The position numbers and the translations under genes were made by a program. A DNA stretch of 64,000 nt from contig NZ_AUMS01000001.1 of NCBI RefSeq assembly GCF_000430805.1, positions 62,001 through 126,000 of the forward strand, given 5' to 3'. How positions within the stretch are numbered: position 1 is the first letter of the stretch; each line of letters opens with the position of its first letter. This document shows, one piece after another, positions 29,072 through 38,283 of this stretch. This DNA is from Chitinilyticum aquatile DSM 21506. GTDB lineage: Bacteria > Pseudomonadota > Gammaproteobacteria > Burkholderiales > Chitinibacteraceae. The notes beneath the pieces were generated by a model that searched no databases, was not told the DNA's origin, and was given only the letters and a program-made list of their open reading frames with translations.

Positions 29072-29926
29072 TCAGCCTTGCGCCAGCATGTCATGCACGG
29101 CGTCGACCATGTCCTCGTATTCTTCGAGTTCAAGTGCCAGATGACGCAGCAGTTTGGGCTCGATATGGCGCCATTCGATGTGCTCGAACTGCTTCACGAA
29201 CATCTTGTAGATGTGCTCAGAGAGACTGGCTAGCGCGATCAGGGTGCAGGCATGCTGCCACTCTCCGTCCTCGGGCTGGTCGAAAATGCCGTAGTCGTGA
29301 TGATTGAGAATCGCCAGCGCCATGTGCTCGGGTAGTAGCCAGGCGCGGGCCAGCAGGTAGCCGACCACTGTATGGCTCGTGTTGTGGCGCGAATTTTCAA
29401 AGGCGATGAATTCGCTGCGTGCCATGCGCTCGCCGCGGCTGATTGTGTCGCGGTAGTTCTTGAACCGGGCCGCCAGCAAGGCCTGTCCGCAATTGTGGAA
29501 CATACCGAACGTGTGTGCTTCGTCTTCTGTAATGCCGTGGACCGAGGTCGACAGATAGGCGCTGATGGTGGCGATGCGGTTGGCGCTTTCCCAAAGCGGG
29601 TCGGGGTGCCGTTCCGAGTGCTTGGGCATCACATGGGTCAGGGCCAGGCCCTCGACGATATTGCAGACATTGTTCAGGCCGAGCAGCTGCAAGGCATGAT
29701 GTACCGAGGCGATTTTGTTAGGGCGCCGGAACAGTGGCGAGTTGATGGTTTTGAGGACGGCGGCGGACAGGGTGAGGTCGCTGCTGATCAGATGGCCGAT
29801 CAGTTCGAAATCCGGCTCTTCCGGCTGGCGGGCCCGGTCCAGCGCCTGCAGGATGGAGGGCCGCGGCGGTATGACCAGGTTTTTCAGTAGGGCTTCGGTC
29901 TGGGCCGGATCGAGATCTTTTTGCAT
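29072..29926 (-). CDS. HDOD domain signalling protein
   Basis: 284-aa protein consisting mostly of an HDOD domain: LTLSAAVLKTINSPLF, VHHALQLLGLNNVCN and MFHNCGQALL. The His-Asp pair of HD enzymes reads His-Asn here, as is common in HDOD proteins, so catalysis is unlikely. It ends 32 nt before ccoI on the same strand and could be cotranscribed with it, a possible link between signalling and oxidase assembly (inference). Confidence 0.85.
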   Translation of the reverse strand: MQKDLDPAQTEALLKNLVIPPRPSILQALDRARQPEEPDFELIGHLISSDLTLSAAVLKTINSPLFRRPNKIASVHHALQLLGLNNVCNIVEGLALTHVMPKHSERHPDPLWESANRIATISAYLSTSVHGITEDEAHTFGMFHNCGQALLAARFKNYRDTISRGERMARSEFIAFENSRHNTSHTVVGYLLARAWLLPEHMALAILNHHDYGIFDQPEDGEWQHACTLIALASLSEHIYKMFVKQFEHIEWRHIEPKLLRHLALELEEYEDMVDAVHDMLAQG

Positions 29927-30006
29927 GGCAAGTGGCCGGAGGGGAGCAGGTTACCGTTCAGCATAGCTTCCTGCCTCCCCTTCAGCCAGGGCAAGCGCGT
30001 GCGAGC

Positions 30007-30756
30007 TTACTTGCCGAAGTACTTGGCGTTGATCTTGGCGTAGGTGCCGTCGGCGCGGATGCCGGCCAAGCCCTGGTTCAGCTTGTCCAGCAATGCCTTG
30101 TTGCCTTTCTTGACGGCGATGCCGTAGTACTCCTTGCCGAAGCTGGTGTCGTCAATGGTGCGGAACTGCAGGTTCGGGTTGTTGACCAGATAATTGCGTA
30201 CCACGCCATTGTCGGCGATCACGGCCTGCACGCCACCGTTTTTCAGTTCGGTCAGTGCCAGTGGAATGCTCTCGAAGCGGCGAATGTCGGGGCTGGTCTT
30301 GCCGAATGCCTTCTGGGCGACACTGTCACCCGTGGTGCCGGTCTGCACGCCGATCTTCTTGCCCTTCAGCTCCGCGAGACTGCCGATCTTGCTGCTGCCC
30401 GGGATCACGATCAGTTGCTTGGCTTCGAAATAGGGTTCGGAGAAGTCCATGCTCTGCTTGCGCTCCGGCGTGATGGTCACGGCGGCAATCACGATGTCGC
30501 GGTCGCCATTGTTCAGGCCGGCAAACAGTCCTTCCCATGGGGTGTTGACGAGCTTGACCTTCAGTCCAGCCTTGCTGGCGATGGCCTGGATCAGTTCGGC
30601 GTCGAAGCCGATGACTTCGCGCTTGTCGTTCAGCATTTCAAAGGGCGCAAAGGTCGCGTCGGTGCCGACATTCAGTACCTTGTCGGCGGCCAGGGCCGGA
30701 GTGGCTACGATGCCGCAGGCGAGCAGCATGCTGCACAGGAGGTTGGGCAGGCGCAT
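30007..30756 (-). CDS. Amino-acid ABC transporter substrate-binding protein (orphan)
   Basis: Periplasmic binding protein of the polar amino-acid type (SBP_bac_3). 249 aa from the ATG at 30756, which has AAGGA upstream and gives a signal peptide ending near ALAAD (residue 24). Strong family segments: VGTDATFAPFEM, GFDAELIQAIASKAG, FAGLNNGDRDIVIAAVTIT and GVQTGTTGDSVAQ. It is closer to true glutamine/arginine/histidine-binding proteins than the two other binding proteins in this window. No permease or ATPase gene is next to it. Confidence 0.88.
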   Translation of the reverse strand: MRLPNLLCSMLLACGIVATPALAADKVLNVGTDATFAPFEMLNDKREVIGFDAELIQAIASKAGLKVKLVNTPWEGLFAGLNNGDRDIVIAAVTITPERKQSMDFSEPYFEAKQLIVIPGSSKIGSLAELKGKKIGVQTGTTGDSVAQKAFGKTSPDIRRFESIPLALTELKNGGVQAVIADNGVVRNYLVNNPNLQFRTIDDTSFGKEYYGIAVKKGNKALLDKLNQGLAGIRADGTYAKINAKYFGK

Positions 30757-30850
30757 GGTCAAGTCCTTGTCAGTTGGTCTTTGCCGAGCATGCGCTGACT
30801 ATTGATTGCTGACAATTCGTGAAAACACCAATGCAGTGTGATGGTCATTA

Positions 30851-30911
30851 GGGTATGTGTTTGAAGCCATTTTGGCGTAATGGCTACGCGTATATACCTA
30901 CTGCTGTATTG
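30851..30911 (+). repeat. 61-nt palindromic intergenic element, copy F
   Basis: It has GGGTAT, GAAGCC, TGGCTAC, TATATAC at 41-47 and an exact TGTATTG at 55-61. Columns 19 and 31 are A and T. The right end overlaps the last codons and stop of sufE on the opposite strand. Confidence 0.8.
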
Positions 30912-31338
30912 ATGCTATCTCGCGAATTTTCAGGACGATGGCGCGCAGGCCGTTGCCGCGTGATGCTGAAAGGAAGCGCAATAATCCGAGTTCGCCGATC
31001 CAGTGTTCCAGGTCGAAAGTGGCGATTTCGTTTGCGCTGCGGCCGTGGAAGGCGGTCAGTACCAGTGCCAGCAGGCCCTTTATGATGCGCGAATCGCTGT
31101 CGGCACTGAGCGCGAAAGTGCTGCCTTGCCGGCTGATCGCGAGCCAGACGCGGCTTTCGCAGCCGCTGACGAGGCGATCATCGGTACGCGCATCGGCGGG
31201 CCAGTCAGGCAGATCACGCCCCAGCTGGACGAGCAGGCGATTCTTGGCTTCCCAGCCGGTGGCGTGCGCCAGGCGCCCGGTCAGTTCGTCACGGCTGATG
31301 CGTGTGCCGAAGGGGTGGTCGGGGAATGCGTCGTTCAT
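30898..31338 (-). CDS. sufE: SufE-type cysteine desulfuration protein
   Basis: Accepts sulfur from a SufS-type cysteine desulfurase for Fe-S cluster assembly. 146 aa, with the acceptor Cys in VSGCESRVWL (about residue 59) and IIKGLLALVLTAFHGRSANEI, typical of SufE/CsdE. It overlaps sufS by 4 nt (ATGA), confirming the partnership. Its final residues (SIQQ) and stop are encoded by repeat copy F. Confidence 0.92.
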   Translation of the reverse strand: MNDAFPDHPFGTRISRDELTGRLAHATGWEAKNRLLVQLGRDLPDWPADARTDDRLVSGCESRVWLAISRQGSTFALSADSDSRIIKGLLALVLTAFHGRSANEIATFDLEHWIGELGLLRFLSASRGNGLRAIVLKIREIASIQQ

Positions 31339-32567
31339 GCCAGGATGTCCAGGGTTTCGTCCAGTGCGGCGAGACAGCGGTCGACGTCGTCCGGCGTGTT
31401 GTACGCGGCCAGCGAAATGCGCAGCGAGCTGCTGATGCCGAAATGGGCCAGCAGCGGCTGCGCGCAGTGCTGGCCAACTCGCACGGCAATCTGCCGCGCA
31501 TCCAGAAGTTGCGCAACGTCGAAGGCATGGGCTTTATCGAAGTGCAGTGCGGTAATCGGTGCGCGGGGTGTGTTGCCGGCAAGGATGCGCACGCCGCGCA
31601 GCTGCTGCAGGCCATGTTCCAGCCGGCTGTGCAGGAATGCTTCGTGCGCAGCCAGCGCGTCTGCGTCCAGCGTACCGAGCCAGCGCAGTGCGGCAGCCAG
31701 ACCAACGGCCTGGGCAATGGGTGGCGTACCGGCTTCGAAGCGCTGCGGCGGTGCCGCGAAGCTGCTGCCGGCAAAACTGACGCTGGCAATCATTTCGCCG
31801 CCGCCTTGCCAGGGCGGCATGTGCGCCAGCAAGTCCCGTCGCCCGAACAGTACGCCGATGCCGGTGGGGCCAAACAGCTTGTGTCCGGAGAAGGCATAGA
31901 AATCAGCGCCCAGGGCGGCGAGGTCGGGTTTGCCGTGAGCTACGCCCTGTGCGCCGTCGACCAGCACGAGCGCGCCAGCCGCATGCGCAGCGGCAATCAT
32001 TGCGGCGAGCGGTGGTCGTGTGCCGGTGGCATTGGCGGCCTGCGTGATCGCCAGCAGGCGTGTGCGCGGGCCGAGCAGGGAATGAAAGGCGGCCAGATCG
32101 ATCTGCCCTGCTTGGTCGAGCGGGATGGGCCGGATGACCGCTCCCGAGCGTTGCGCCAGCAGTTGCCACGGAACGATATTGGCGTGGTGTTCCAGTGTGC
32201 TGACCAGGATTTCGTCGCCCGGGCGCAGGGTGCTGCCCCAGCTGTGCGCGACGAGGTTGATGGCCTCGGTGGTGCCGCGCGTGAACACGATTTCATCGCT
32301 TGCCACATTCAGGAAGGCCGCCACTGCTGTGCGCGCATTTTCGAATGCCTCGGTGGCTGCGCTGGCCAGCGCATAGCTGCCGCGATGCACGTTGGCGTAG
32401 CTGCTGGTGTAGAACGCCTGCTCGGTGTCCAGTACGTACTGCGGTTTCTGGCTGCTGGCCGCGCTGTCGAGGTAGACCAGGTCGGGGTTCTGCTGCAGCA
32501 GCGGAAACTGGCTGCGCACCGTATCGGCAAAGCCGGCCGGAAATGGGGCGGGGCATTGAGAGTCCAT
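31335..32567 (-). CDS. sufS: Cysteine desulfurase, SufS/CsdA group II
   Basis: PLP enzyme that removes sulfur from cysteine as an enzyme-bound persulfide. 410 aa, with the PLP lysine in SGHKLFGPTG (about residue 229), the catalytic Cys in RVGQHCAQPLL (about 366) and GTTEAINLVAHS. The ATG at 32567 lies inside the promoter of the divergent nudB gene. The longer ORF is antisense to nudB and is rejected. No sufBCD is adjacent, so the pair could be CsdA-CsdE instead. Confidence 0.9.
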   Translation of the reverse strand: MDSQCPAPFPAGFADTVRSQFPLLQQNPDLVYLDSAASSQKPQYVLDTEQAFYTSSYANVHRGSYALASAATEAFENARTAVAAFLNVASDEIVFTRGTTEAINLVAHSWGSTLRPGDEILVSTLEHHANIVPWQLLAQRSGAVIRPIPLDQAGQIDLAAFHSLLGPRTRLLAITQAANATGTRPPLAAMIAAAHAAGALVLVDGAQGVAHGKPDLAALGADFYAFSGHKLFGPTGIGVLFGRRDLLAHMPPWQGGGEMIASVSFAGSSFAAPPQRFEAGTPPIAQAVGLAAALRWLGTLDADALAAHEAFLHSRLEHGLQQLRGVRILAGNTPRAPITALHFDKAHAFDVAQLLDARQIAVRVGQHCAQPLLAHFGISSSLRISLAAYNTPDDVDRCLAALDETLDILA

Positions 32568-32583
32568 GGCGCAATTGTATAAT
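32556..32583 (+). promoter_or_regulatory. Promoter of nudB, probably leaderless
   Basis: TTGAGA (32556-32561), a 16-bp spacer and a perfect TATAAT (32578-32583) end 6 nt before the nudB ATG at 32590. The transcript would begin at or next to the start codon. The sufS start codon lies within the spacer on the other strand. Confidence 0.65.
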
Positions 32584-32589
32584 GCGCCG

Positions 32590-33033
32590 ATGAACTTCAA
32601 ACAACCGATTTCCGTCCTGGTGCTGGTGCATACGCCCGACCTGCAGGTTCTGCTGCTGGAGCGCACCGATTTCAACGATGCCTGGCAGAGCGTGACGGGT
32701 AGCCGCGAAGGCAGCGAGGCATTGCTGGATACCGCCCGCCGCGAAGTGGGCGAGGAAACCGGGATTGCCCGTGATGTCGGCATCCTGCGCGACTGGGCTT
32801 ATTCGTCCGATTTCGAAATCTATGAAATCTGGCGGCATCGCTATGCGCCGGGGGTGACGGTAAATACCGAGCACGTGTTCAGTCTGGAAGTGCCCGGACC
32901 GTTGGCCGTTACGCTTTCCCCGCGCGAGCACCGGCAGTATCGCTGGCTGCCCTGGCAGCAGGCGGCCGAGCTGGTTTTTTCGCCGTCGAACGCCGAAGCC
33001 ATCCGCATGCTGCCCCAGCGTATGGGCAACTGA
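32590..33033 (+). CDS. nudB: Dihydroneopterin triphosphate diphosphatase
   Basis: Nudix hydrolase of folate synthesis that removes pyrophosphate from dihydroneopterin triphosphate. 147 aa. The Nudix box is complete (G-x5-E-x7-REV-x-EE-x-GI, residues about 40-62) and the start MNFKQPISVLVLV is family-like, as is HRQYRWLPWQQA. The ATG at 32590 follows the -10 box so closely that no ribosome site fits. The next gene starts 38 nt after its stop. Confidence 0.88.
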   Translation: MNFKQPISVLVLVHTPDLQVLLLERTDFNDAWQSVTGSREGSEALLDTARREVGEETGIARDVGILRDWAYSSDFEIYEIWRHRYAPGVTVNTEHVFSLEVPGPLAVTLSPREHRQYRWLPWQQAAELVFSPSNAEAIRMLPQRMGN

Positions 33034-33071
33034 TAGGGCGATCAGCCCCGCCTGCTACAGGAAACAAACCC

Positions 33072-34031
33072 ATGGCTGCTGCATTGCCCGAAGTGGTTTT
33101 TCTCGACCGCGCCACGCTGCCTCTGTCCCTGCCTCCTCTCGCTGTCCCGCACCGCTGGGTCGAGTACGCGGCCAGCACCGAAGCGGAGGCAGCCGGACGG
33201 CTGGCAACTGCCACGGTCTGCATCAGCAACAAGGTGCCGATAACAGAGGCGGTGCTGGCCGGTGCTCCCTTGCTGAAGCTGGTCGCCGTCGCGGCCACCG
33301 GTTACAATATGGTAGATCTTGCTGCCTGCCGCGCACGGGGAGTGACGGTCTGCAATGTCCGCGATTATGCGGTGGCTGGTGTGCCCGAGCATGCCCTGAT
33401 GCTGATGCTTGCACTCAGGCGGCAATTGCTTGCCTATCGGCGTGATGTACTGGCGGGGGAATGGCAGCGGGCGCCGGGGTTCTGCTATTTCGGCGCGCCC
33501 ATGCATGATCTGGCGGGCAGTACGCTGGTGCTGCTGGGGCGGGGTGCGCTTGGCCTTGCGACGGCGAGGCTGGCGGAAGCGTTCGGCATGCGCATTGTCT
33601 GGGCCGAGCACAGGCAGGCCACAACGGTTCGCACCGGTTACACCGAATTTGCGGCAGCGCTGGCGCAGGCGGACGTGCTGAGCCTGCATTGCCCGCTCAC
33701 CCCCGCGACCCGCAATGTCATCGGTGCGCCCGAACTGGCGCTCTTGAAGTCCTCATGCATCCTGATCAATACCTCGCGCGGCGGGCTGGTTGATGAAGTC
33801 GCGTTGCTGGCAGCTCTGAAGGCCGGTGCCCTGGCTGGTGCGGGGGTTGACGTCTTGACCGAGGAGCCGCCACGACATGGCAGTCCCTTGCTGGATGACG
33901 GCCTGCCCAATCTGATTGTCACGCCGCACATGGCCTGGGGGAGTCAGGAAACCATGGGCAGACTGGCTGGGCAATTGCTTGACAATATCACGGGCTTTTT
34001 GCAGGGAAGTCCGCAGAACTGTATTGTCTAA
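33072..34031 (+). CDS. D-2-hydroxyacid dehydrogenase
   Basis: NAD(P)H-dependent oxidoreductase of the D-isomer 2-hydroxyacid family, likely acting on glycerate or a related acid. 319 aa, with the nucleotide motif LLGRGALGLATA, the catalytic Arg in NTSRGGLVDE, a Glu in TEEPP and the His in VTPHMAWGS. KLVAVAATGYNMVDL is also typical. The substrate cannot be fixed from sequence. Confidence 0.88.
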   Translation: MAAALPEVVFLDRATLPLSLPPLAVPHRWVEYAASTEAEAAGRLATATVCISNKVPITEAVLAGAPLLKLVAVAATGYNMVDLAACRARGVTVCNVRDYAVAGVPEHALMLMLALRRQLLAYRRDVLAGEWQRAPGFCYFGAPMHDLAGSTLVLLGRGALGLATARLAEAFGMRIVWAEHRQATTVRTGYTEFAAALAQADVLSLHCPLTPATRNVIGAPELALLKSSCILINTSRGGLVDEVALLAALKAGALAGAGVDVLTEEPPRHGSPLLDDGLPNLIVTPHMAWGSQETMGRLAGQLLDNITGFLQGSPQNCIV

Positions 34032-34035
34032 GTTC

Positions 34036-34098
34036 GGGTATTTGCCTGTAGCTACTACATTGAAAATGGTTGTGGCCTGATGGGGTGGTGGGTATTGG
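34036..34098 (+). repeat. 61-nt-type palindromic element, copy G (63 nt)
   Basis: It has GGGTAT, CTGTAGCT and a right end of GGGTATTGG, with GGCCTGATGGGG in the middle as in copy E. It is 2 nt longer than the others. The central stem is degraded. It lies between the converging ends of the dehydrogenase and glnB genes. Confidence 0.65.
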
Positions 34099-34126
34099 CT
34101 TGTTGGGCGGCTTGCAGGCAAGAAAA

Positions 34127-34144
34127 AGCCCGCCATAGCGGGCT
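34127..34144 (-). terminator. Intrinsic terminator of glnB
   Basis: A perfect 7-bp stem (34127-34133 with 34138-34144) has a 4-nt loop and, read on the minus strand, is followed by TTTTTC. Confidence 0.88.
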
Positions 34145-34164
34145 GGACGGGGCTGCTGGCTGGT

Positions 34165-34777
<613 letters not shown>

Positions 34778-34859
34778 GAATTCATTCAAAAACCATAGCC
34801 TGTGGTGATATGTCCGGTTGCCCGGTGTGGCCGGTTCACTGTTCGAGGATCAAATAGAA

Positions 34860-36167
34860 ATGCAAGCACAATTGGAAACTCTGGCCGGCCTCGAGCGCCG
34901 TTTTGCCATCGCGGTACCGCGTGCCGAAATCGCCAAGCAGGTTGATGGCCGCCTCAAGCGTGTCGCCAAGACCGCCAAGATCGACGGTTTCCGTCCGGGC
35001 AAGGCGCCGCTGAGCATCGTGTCGCAACAATACGGTTTCCGTGTTCAGGAAGAAGTGCTGGGTGAGACCGTCGAGCGTGCTTTTGCCGAGGCTGTGACCG
35101 AGCAGAAGCTGCAGGTTGCCGGCTATCCGCGTTTCGAGCCGAAGGAAGGCGAGGCTGCGGAGGACCTGTTCGAATTCGTGGCAACCTTCGAAGTTTATCC
35201 GGAAGTGCAGATCGGTGATCTGTCTGCCGTTGAAGTCAAGAAGCCGGTACTCGAAATTTCTGACGCCGAAGTGGAAAAGACCGTCGAAATCCTGCGTCGC
35301 CAGCGTACCCGTTATGAGCGCGTTGAGCGCGCTGCTGCCGATGGCGATCGCGTGATCGTTGATTTTGCCGGCACAATTGACGGTGAAGCCTTTGACGGCG
35401 GCAAGGCCGAAAATTACGCTTTCCTGATCGGCAAGGGCCAGATGTTGCCGGGCTTCGAGCAGGGCGTGATCGGCATGAAGGAAGGCGAGACCAAGGATGT
35501 GAGCGTAGCCTTCCCTGAGGATTATCATGGCAAGGACGTGGCCGGCAAGACTGCCGTATTCGCGATCACTGTCAAGAATGTAGCCGAAGCCAAGCTGCCG
35601 GAATTGAACGCAGAATTTGCCAAGAGCCTGGGTATCGAAGATGGCGATCTGGACAAGATGCGCGCCGAAGTCCGTGGCAATCTGGAGCGCGAAGTACGTT
35701 TCCGCCTGAAAGCCCGTGCCAAGGAAAACGTCATGAGCGCGCTGATGGAAGTGACTCCGACCGAACTGCCGAAGGCATTGATTGGTCTGGAGATCGGCCG
35801 TCTGGTTGAAGGTGCCAAGGCTGACTTGAAACAGCGCGGTATCGACCCCAAGTTGGTTCCGTTCAACCCGCAATTCTTCGAAGCGCAGGCCCGTCGCCGC
35901 GTGCATCTGGGTCTGGCTCTCGCCGAGCTGGTCAGAGCCAACGAGCTGGTTGCCAAGCCGGAGCAGATCAAGGCCATCATTGAAGATCTGGCGCAGAACT
36001 ACGAAGACCCGGCCGAAGTCGTTGCCTGGTACTACCAGGACGCCCAGCGTCTGGCCGGTCCGGAATCCATGGCGCTGGAAGACAATGTAGTTGAGTTTGT
36101 TCTTGCTCGTGCCAAGGTTGCCGAAGAAGCCGTCGGCTTCGAGGAACTGATGGGCCAGCAAGGCTAA
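34860..36167 (+). CDS. tig: Trigger factor
   Basis: Ribosome-bound chaperone and prolyl isomerase. 435 aa: N-terminal ribosome-binding domain with GFRPGKAPLSIV (signature, about residues 43-54), an FKBP domain (about residues 160-245, GDRVIVDFAGTIDGEAF) and a helical C-terminal chaperone domain. The ATG at 34860 has GAGG about 11 nt upstream. First in the conserved tig-clpP-clpX-lon order. Confidence 0.96.
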   Translation: MQAQLETLAGLERRFAIAVPRAEIAKQVDGRLKRVAKTAKIDGFRPGKAPLSIVSQQYGFRVQEEVLGETVERAFAEAVTEQKLQVAGYPRFEPKEGEAAEDLFEFVATFEVYPEVQIGDLSAVEVKKPVLEISDAEVEKTVEILRRQRTRYERVERAAADGDRVIVDFAGTIDGEAFDGGKAENYAFLIGKGQMLPGFEQGVIGMKEGETKDVSVAFPEDYHGKDVAGKTAVFAITVKNVAEAKLPELNAEFAKSLGIEDGDLDKMRAEVRGNLEREVRFRLKARAKENVMSALMEVTPTELPKALIGLEIGRLVEGAKADLKQRGIDPKLVPFNPQFFEAQARRRVHLGLALAELVRANELVAKPEQIKAIIEDLAQNYEDPAEVVAWYYQDAQRLAGPESMALEDNVVEFVLARAKVAEEAVGFEELMGQQG

Positions 36168-36192
36168 TCTGACAATTATTACGAGGTAATCA

Positions 36193-36813
36193 ATGGAATT
36201 CGATCCGCAAAATCTCGGGTATATCCCGATGGTCGTCGAGCAGAGCGGGCGTGGTGAGCGCTCTTACGATATCTACTCGCGCCTACTGAAAGAGCGGGTC
36301 GTTTTCCTGGTCGGTCCGGTCAATGACCAGACCGCCAACCTCGTGGTTGCCCAGCTGCTGTTCCTGGAATCCGAAAACCCGGACAAGGATATTCATCTGT
36401 ATATCAATTCGCCGGGCGGCTCAGTAACGGCAGGGATGTCGATTTATGACACCATGCAGTTCATCAAGCCCAATGTGTCTACCCTGTGCATCGGCATGGC
36501 GGCCTCCATGGGGGCGTTCTTGCTGGCCGGGGGCGCGGAAGGCAAACGCTTCGCGCTGCCCAATTCGCGCATCATGATCCACCAGCCGCTGATCGGCGGG
36601 CTGGCCGGTCAGGCATCGGATATCGAAATCCATGCCAAGGAACTGATCAAAACCAAGCGCCAGCTGAATGAATTGCTGGCCAAGCATACCGGACAACCGG
36701 TAGAAACCATTGAGCGCGACACCGATCGTGACAATTTCCTTTCCGCAGCCGAAGCCAAGGCCTACGGTCTGATCGACGAGGTACTGGTATCTCGCGGCGG
36801 TCAGCCGGCCTGA
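36193..36813 (+). CDS. clpP: ATP-dependent Clp protease proteolytic subunit
   Basis: Serine protease that forms the barrel degraded into by ClpX and ClpA. 206 aa, with the triad Ser105 (GMAASMGAF), His near 130 (MIHQPL) and Asp near 180 (DTDRDNF). The gene starts 25 nt after tig and is followed by an intrinsic terminator before clpX. Confidence 0.97.
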   Translation: MEFDPQNLGYIPMVVEQSGRGERSYDIYSRLLKERVVFLVGPVNDQTANLVVAQLLFLESENPDKDIHLYINSPGGSVTAGMSIYDTMQFIKPNVSTLCIGMAASMGAFLLAGGAEGKRFALPNSRIMIHQPLIGGLAGQASDIEIHAKELIKTKRQLNELLAKHTGQPVETIERDTDRDNFLSAAEAKAYGLIDEVLVSRGGQPA

Positions 36814-36832
36814 TTCCGGTTGTGAAGCCAGC

Positions 36833-36866
36833 ACGCCGCCAGCACTTTCTGGCGGCGTTTGTTTCT
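36833..36866 (+). terminator. Intrinsic terminator between clpP and clpX
   Basis: A perfect 10-bp stem (36833-36842 with 36849-36858) with a 6-nt loop is followed by TTTGTTTCTT. It would partly separate clpX from tig-clpP. Confidence 0.7.
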
Positions 36867-36905
36867 TGAAGCCCGCCAGTGCGGCGGGCATGGGTGATTT
36901 GCATC

Positions 36906-38174
36906 ATGTCCGACAAAAACAGCGACAAACTCCTGTATTGCTCCTTCTGCGGTAAAAGCCAGCATGAAGTCGTCAAGCTGGTTGCCGGCCCGCAGGTGTT
37001 TATCTGCAATGAGTGCATCGAGCTGTGCAACGATATTCTGAAGGATGAAATCGCTCAGCTGGGCGATGCGCCGGCTCAAACGCCGTCAGGCAAGAAATTG
37101 CCGCTGCCGACCGAAATCCGTGACGTGCTCGATCAGTACGTAATCGGACAGGAACGGGCAAAGAAAATCCTGGCCGTGGCGGTCTACAACCATTACAAGC
37201 GTCTCTCCACCAAAGGCAAGGGCAAGGATGAGGATGGCGTCGAGCTTTCCAAGTCCAATATTCTGCTCATTGGCCCAACCGGTTCGGGCAAGACCCTGCT
37301 GGCGCAAACTATGGCCCGCATGCTGGATGTGCCTTTCGTGATGGCCGATGCTACTACACTGACCGAGGCTGGCTATGTGGGTGAGGATGTCGAACACATC
37401 GTCGCCAAGCTGCTGGCCCAGTGCGATCACGACGTCGAAAAGGCGCAGCGCGGCATTATCTATATCGATGAAATCGACAAAATCGCCCGCAAGTCTGAAA
37501 ACCCTTCGATCACGCGCGATGTGTCGGGTGAGGGTGTGCAGCAGGCCTTGCTGAAACTGATCGAAGGGACAGTGGCATCCGTTCCCCCGCATGGCGGTCG
37601 CAAGCATCCGAATCAGGATATGCCGCAGGTTGATACGACAAATATCCTGTTCATTTGCGGCGGCGCATTCGAAGGTCTGAACAAGATCATCCGCAATCGC
37701 TCAGTGAAAGGCGGTATCGGCTTTGGTGCCGAGGTGGTCAGCAAGGATGAGGCGGCCAGCACAGCCCATCTGCTGCATGATGTCGAGCCGGATGACCTGA
37801 TCCGCTTTGGTCTGATTCCGGAATTCGTGGGTCGCCTGCCTGTGGTGGCAACGCTTGAGGAGCTGGACGAGGAGGCACTGGTTTCCATTCTGACCGAGCC
37901 GAAAAATGCACTGGTGAAGCAGTACCAGAAGCTCTTCGAAATGGAAGATGTGATTCTGGATATGCCGCCGGAGACGCTGAAGGCCATCGCACGCAAGGCC
38001 ATGGAGCGCAAGACCGGTGCCCGCGGCTTGCGTTCGATAATGGAGCAGACTTTGCTCGATACCATGTATGAACTGCCGGCCATGCAGGATGTGGCAAAGG
38101 TATCCGTCCCCGAGGCGGTGGTTACCGAAGGTGCCAAGCCGATTTTTGTCCAGGCTGAGGCAGTCCAGAACTAA
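36906..38174 (+). CDS. clpX: ATP-dependent Clp protease ATP-binding subunit ClpX
   Basis: AAA+ unfoldase that feeds ClpP. 422 aa: N-terminal zinc domain with CSFCGKS and CNECIELC, Walker A GPTGSGKT, Walker [11 protein letters not shown], the pore loop GYVGED and a family C-terminal domain ([20 protein letters not shown]). The ATG at 36906 is chosen because it opens the zinc domain. Confidence 0.97.
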   Translation: MSDKNSDKLLYCSFCGKSQHEVVKLVAGPQVFICNECIELCNDILKDEIAQLGDAPAQTPSGKKLPLPTEIRDVLDQYVIGQERAKKILAVAVYNHYKRLSTKGKGKDEDGVELSKSNILLIGPTGSGKTLLAQTMARMLDVPFVMADATTLTEAGYVGEDVEHIVAKLLAQCDHDVEKAQRGIIYIDEIDKIARKSENPSITRDVSGEGVQQALLKLIEGTVASVPPHGGRKHPNQDMPQVDTTNILFICGGAFEGLNKIIRNRSVKGGIGFGAEVVSKDEAASTAHLLHDVEPDDLIRFGLIPEFVGRLPVVATLEELDEEALVSILTEPKNALVKQYQKLFEMEDVILDMPPETLKAIARKAMERKTGARGLRSIMEQTLLDTMYELPAMQDVAKVSVPEAVVTEGAKPIFVQAEAVQN

Positions 38175-38283
38175 ACCCGCATACGCAGGCTGCATATTCC
38201 GCGTTCATGAGGTGGCCGGCATTGAATTTTGCCGGTCCCGCCTTCATTATTGAATAACCTATTTTTCGCGGATCCCTCCAAGC

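Noticed and set aside
38216-38250. Possible heat-shock promoter before lon (TTGAA and CCGCCTTCAT)
   Set aside because: Spacing and -10 match are poor against the sigma-32 pattern.
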